The translations under genes were made by a program, and so were the position numbers. A model generated the notes under the pieces. That model made no database searches. It had not been told where the DNA came from and saw only the letters and a program-made list of their open reading frames with translations. DNA of 63,027 nt, taken from NCBI RefSeq assembly GCF_900188105.1, contig NZ_FZNP01000027.1, positions 1 through 63,027 on the forward strand. The letters are read 5' to 3'. The DNA is from Actinomadura mexicana (GTDB lineage Bacteria; Actinomycetota; Actinomycetes; Streptosporangiales; Streptosporangiaceae). Within the stretch, counting starts at the first letter, position 1. Each line of letters starts with the position of its first letter. Shown piece after piece: positions 61,333 to 63,027 of the stretch.

Positions 61333-62565
61333 TCATGGGGCTTGGGTGGAGGTTGCGACGATCTGGCCCGCGAGTCCTTGGGTGGGCTCGATGCGCCATC
61401 CTGGGGGGAGCACGTGCCCTCTGCCGCGGTCGACCACAACGGCCGGTCCATGGTGTCCATCTTGTGTGAAAGCAAGATTCTCGATCTCCAGGGTGCTGGA
61501 GAAGGTTATCCATCGCGCGTTCGGGTTGCCGGCGAAGACCGCACCGGCAAACCCGACATGGTCAGTGAATGTCGCCTGGCCGAAGAAGGCTGGCCCGGTG
61601 AAGGTCGTGTCGTCGAAGCCGGCCCTCCGGGTGAAGGTCACGCTGTAAAACAGGGCGATTCCGGTGAAGGTAGCCGAGGCGAAGTCGGCGTCGCCGGCGA
61701 AGGTCGCCTCATGGAAGTAGGCCCCGTCGACGAAGGTCGCTCCGCGAAAATCGGCGGTACCCAGTGCACATTCATCCAGCCGGAACTCCATGAGGGTGGC
61801 CTCGGATAGGTCCAGATCGATGTCGCTCCAGTGCTCGTCTGCATCACTGTGCAGGTGGGTCTTCAAGATCCGCTGAGCGGTGAGCCGGACCTGGCGTTCT
61901 TCGCGTGTGTCGGGCGCGGGTGTCTGCTGGCCGCCAGGACCGGTGCCGCCGGTGCGGGCGGCCTGGTAGCGGCGGACGGCCCGGCGCTGCCCCTCGTCGG
62001 TACTGCTGTCAGCGCGGCCGGCCGGGGGCCTCGGCGGGGTGTAGGGCATGCGCAGATAGGCGCAGATAATGTTGACGATGGTCTGCCGGTGCCGCTCGTT
62101 GTCGTTGGCCAGCCGCTCCAGTGTGTACAGGGCGGTCAACCGGACCGGGGCTTTGTCGGAGCCGAGTTGCTCAGCGGCCGCGTTGTACAACTCGGTGATC
62201 CGCCGCTCGACAGCATCCTGACGGCGTTCGGCTGCGTCCAGCTCGCCCAGGGCGGTGGCGAGCTCTTGGTGGTGTTGCCGCCGGAACGCCAGCATCAACC
62301 CGACTGCGGCGCCCGCGCCGCCGCCGGCGGCCAGGCCAGTGCGGACGGCGTCCACCTGAATCTTCACTCGCTCGGTTCCGGGCGGGGCTTCATCGGCCAC
62401 GTCCAACAGCCAGGCGGTGGTCAACCAGATCGCCAGCGCAGCTGCCCCGGCGGCCGCCAGCATCCAGAACCCGGCTGCCAACGGCCGCACCCTCAACGGC
62501 CGGCCCTCACGCCGAGCCAACGGCCGCCGCGCCCACTCCAACCCACGCCTCACACGTCCGCTCAC
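61333..62565 (-). CDS. Membrane-anchored pentapeptide-repeat protein
   Basis: 410 residues from the GTG at 62565 (ribosome site weak). Two TM helices ('LAAGFWMLAAAGAAALAIWL' and 'GLAAGGGAGAAVGLMLAF') precede a helical linker ('ELDAAERRQDAVERRITELYNAAAEQLGSD', a coiled-coil pattern with 'LTALYTLERLANDNERHRQTIVNIICAYLR'). The C-terminal pentapeptide repeats run from ~250 ('ADFRGATF', 'AYFHEATF', 'ADFASATF', 'AFFGQATF', 'VGFAGAVF'; A(D/N)F-like period 5). These fold into a right-handed quadrilateral beta-helix. Their role here is unknown; topoisomerase protection is known for other members but not implied. It resembles a widespread actinomycete family beside other conflict genes. Confidence 0.85.
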   Translation of the reverse strand: MSGRVRRGLEWARRPLARREGRPLRVRPLAAGFWMLAAAGAAALAIWLTTAWLLDVADEAPPGTERVKIQVDAVRTGLAAGGGAGAAVGLMLAFRRQHHQELATALGELDAAERRQDAVERRITELYNAAAEQLGSDKAPVRLTALYTLERLANDNERHRQTIVNIICAYLRMPYTPPRPPAGRADSSTDEGQRRAVRRYQAARTGGTGPGGQQTPAPDTREERQVRLTAQRILKTHLHSDADEHWSDIDLDLSEATLMEFRLDECALGTADFRGATFVDGAYFHEATFAGDADFASATFTGIALFYSVTFTRRAGFDDTTFTGPAFFGQATFTDHVGFAGAVFAGNPNARWITFSSTLEIENLAFTQDGHHGPAVVVDRGRGHVLPPGWRIEPTQGLAGQIVATSTQAP

Positions 62566-62633
62566 AAACGATCAGTCAACGACATGCAGGAACCCATCGC
62601 TGCCGATTGGCCACAAGGGGGCAAAGACCATCG

Positions 62634-62950
62634 TTACTGCGACAGGTGATCGGCCATGCCGTGTGGGAGCCCCGCAGGCCGGCGTCCGGCCGCTGAGTCG
62701 AAGCTGACCGCACGGTTCACGAACCGGGCGCCGCTGAAGAGGATCGTGCCACCTAGGAACCGGGCATTGCCGAAATCGACCATGCCGCCCTTGAACCCGG
62801 CGCGGGTGAACTCGATACGGTCGCCCTCGAACCGTGCGCGGTGGAAGGTGACTGTGCCGTCCTTGAACTGGGCGTCCTCGAAGGTGACTACACCGCCCAG
62901 GAATCGGGCAGCTCGAAATGAGACTGTGCTGGCTGAGGTGCCACGGATCT
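62634..62950 (-). pseudogene. Second pentapeptide-like relic (start missing)
   Basis: In one frame it reads 'VSFRAARFLGGVVTFEDAQF', 'TVTFHRARFEGDRIEFTRAGF', 'MVDFGNARFLGGTILFSGARF' and 'AVSFDSAAG', to a stop at 62634-62636. These are F-x-x-A-x-F repeats. No ATG, GTG or TTG in frame precedes them before a stop near the window's end, so the 5' end is lost or outside. Only 68 bases from the 5' end of the intact pentapeptide gene, same strand. Confidence 0.55.
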
Positions 62951-62960
62951 TCCGGACAGG

Positions 62961-62980
62961 CCCCCAACTAGAGTTGGGGG
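62961..62980. repeat. Perfect 9-2-9 palindrome
   Basis: cccccaact-ag-agttggggg. It lies at the upstream edge of the pentapeptide relic and may be a terminator, operator or element end. Nothing decides between these. Confidence 0.5.
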
Positions 62981-63027
62981 AACCGGAGAGGAAGGCAGTT
63001 GGCGAGACAGAGGCGGCATTTCACCCA

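Overview
High-GC DNA (roughly 70% by eye) with GTG/TTG starts, leaderless-looking genes, a DUF397 relic, an FxSxx-COOH peptide cassette and several BlaI-type repressors. Together these point to a filamentous actinomycete, most like Actinomadura or another Streptosporangiales member. The genus is an inference. No rRNA, intact tRNA or CRISPR array is present.

Layout. (1) 1-4.3 kb: the 5' part of a secreted M4 metallopeptidase, a broken tyrosine integrase, a winged-helix gene bracketed by two short direct repeats, and ISL3 and IS5 debris. (2) 4.3-14.8 kb, minus strand: a Trypco1 / membrane protein / trypsin-STAND-propeller operon, an IS scar, and an HTH-STAND protein with 14 WD40 repeats. (3) 15-20.7 kb: secreted enzymes (CHAP amidase, a small exported protein, a trypsin-like protease) with a decayed nuclease and a decayed S9 peptidase. 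Two of the secreted genes carry the same 508-bp promoter plus signal-peptide module. IS3 and IS5 wrecks follow. (4) 21-32.4 kb: an alpha/beta hydrolase, then a five-gene FxSxx-COOH cassette on the minus strand (precursor peptide, radical-SAM/HEXXH maturase, AAC(3)-like acetyltransferase, TIR protein FxsC, and a KGG-ATPase/TIR/NB-ARC/TPR giant). A SLATT + SLOG pair is divergent from it. (5) 32.4-34.5 kb: a scar zone with the 3' half of a tRNA-Pro-like gene, DUF397 and phosphatase fragments, and a transposase tail. (6) 35-46.5 kb: FetB-like permease, a deacetylase-like protein with a lost metal motif, a lipoprotein propeller, an M14 carboxypeptidase, then an envelope gene set with three BlaI-family repressors, an M56 peptidase, a GT2 glycosyltransferase, DedA, PAP2, and near-perfect inverted-repeat operators of two types. 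A response regulator and kinase sit tail to tail. (7) 46.7-59.7 kb: lipoprotein + two ABC ATPases + FtsX-type permease operon, a second PAP2, a GT39-like transferase, a flippase-like protein, a second two-component pair and an acidic exported protein. (8) 59.9-63 kb: HTH and Tn3-transposase relics and a pentapeptide-repeat membrane protein.

How it fits together. Regions 2 and 4 hold four predicted conflict or immune modules within about 28 kb. All are P-loop STAND, TIR, trypsin or SLATT/SLOG architectures, and the island is bracketed by mobile-element wreckage (integrase relic at 1.4 kb, tRNA 3'-half scar at 33.6 kb). Regions 6 and 7 look like a cell-envelope maintenance neighbourhood under BlaI-type repressors and two OmpR-type two-component systems. 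The most noteworthy items are the FxSxx-COOH cassette facing the SLATT-SLOG pair, the Trypco1/trypsin-STAND operon, and the duplicated promoter plus signal-peptide module.
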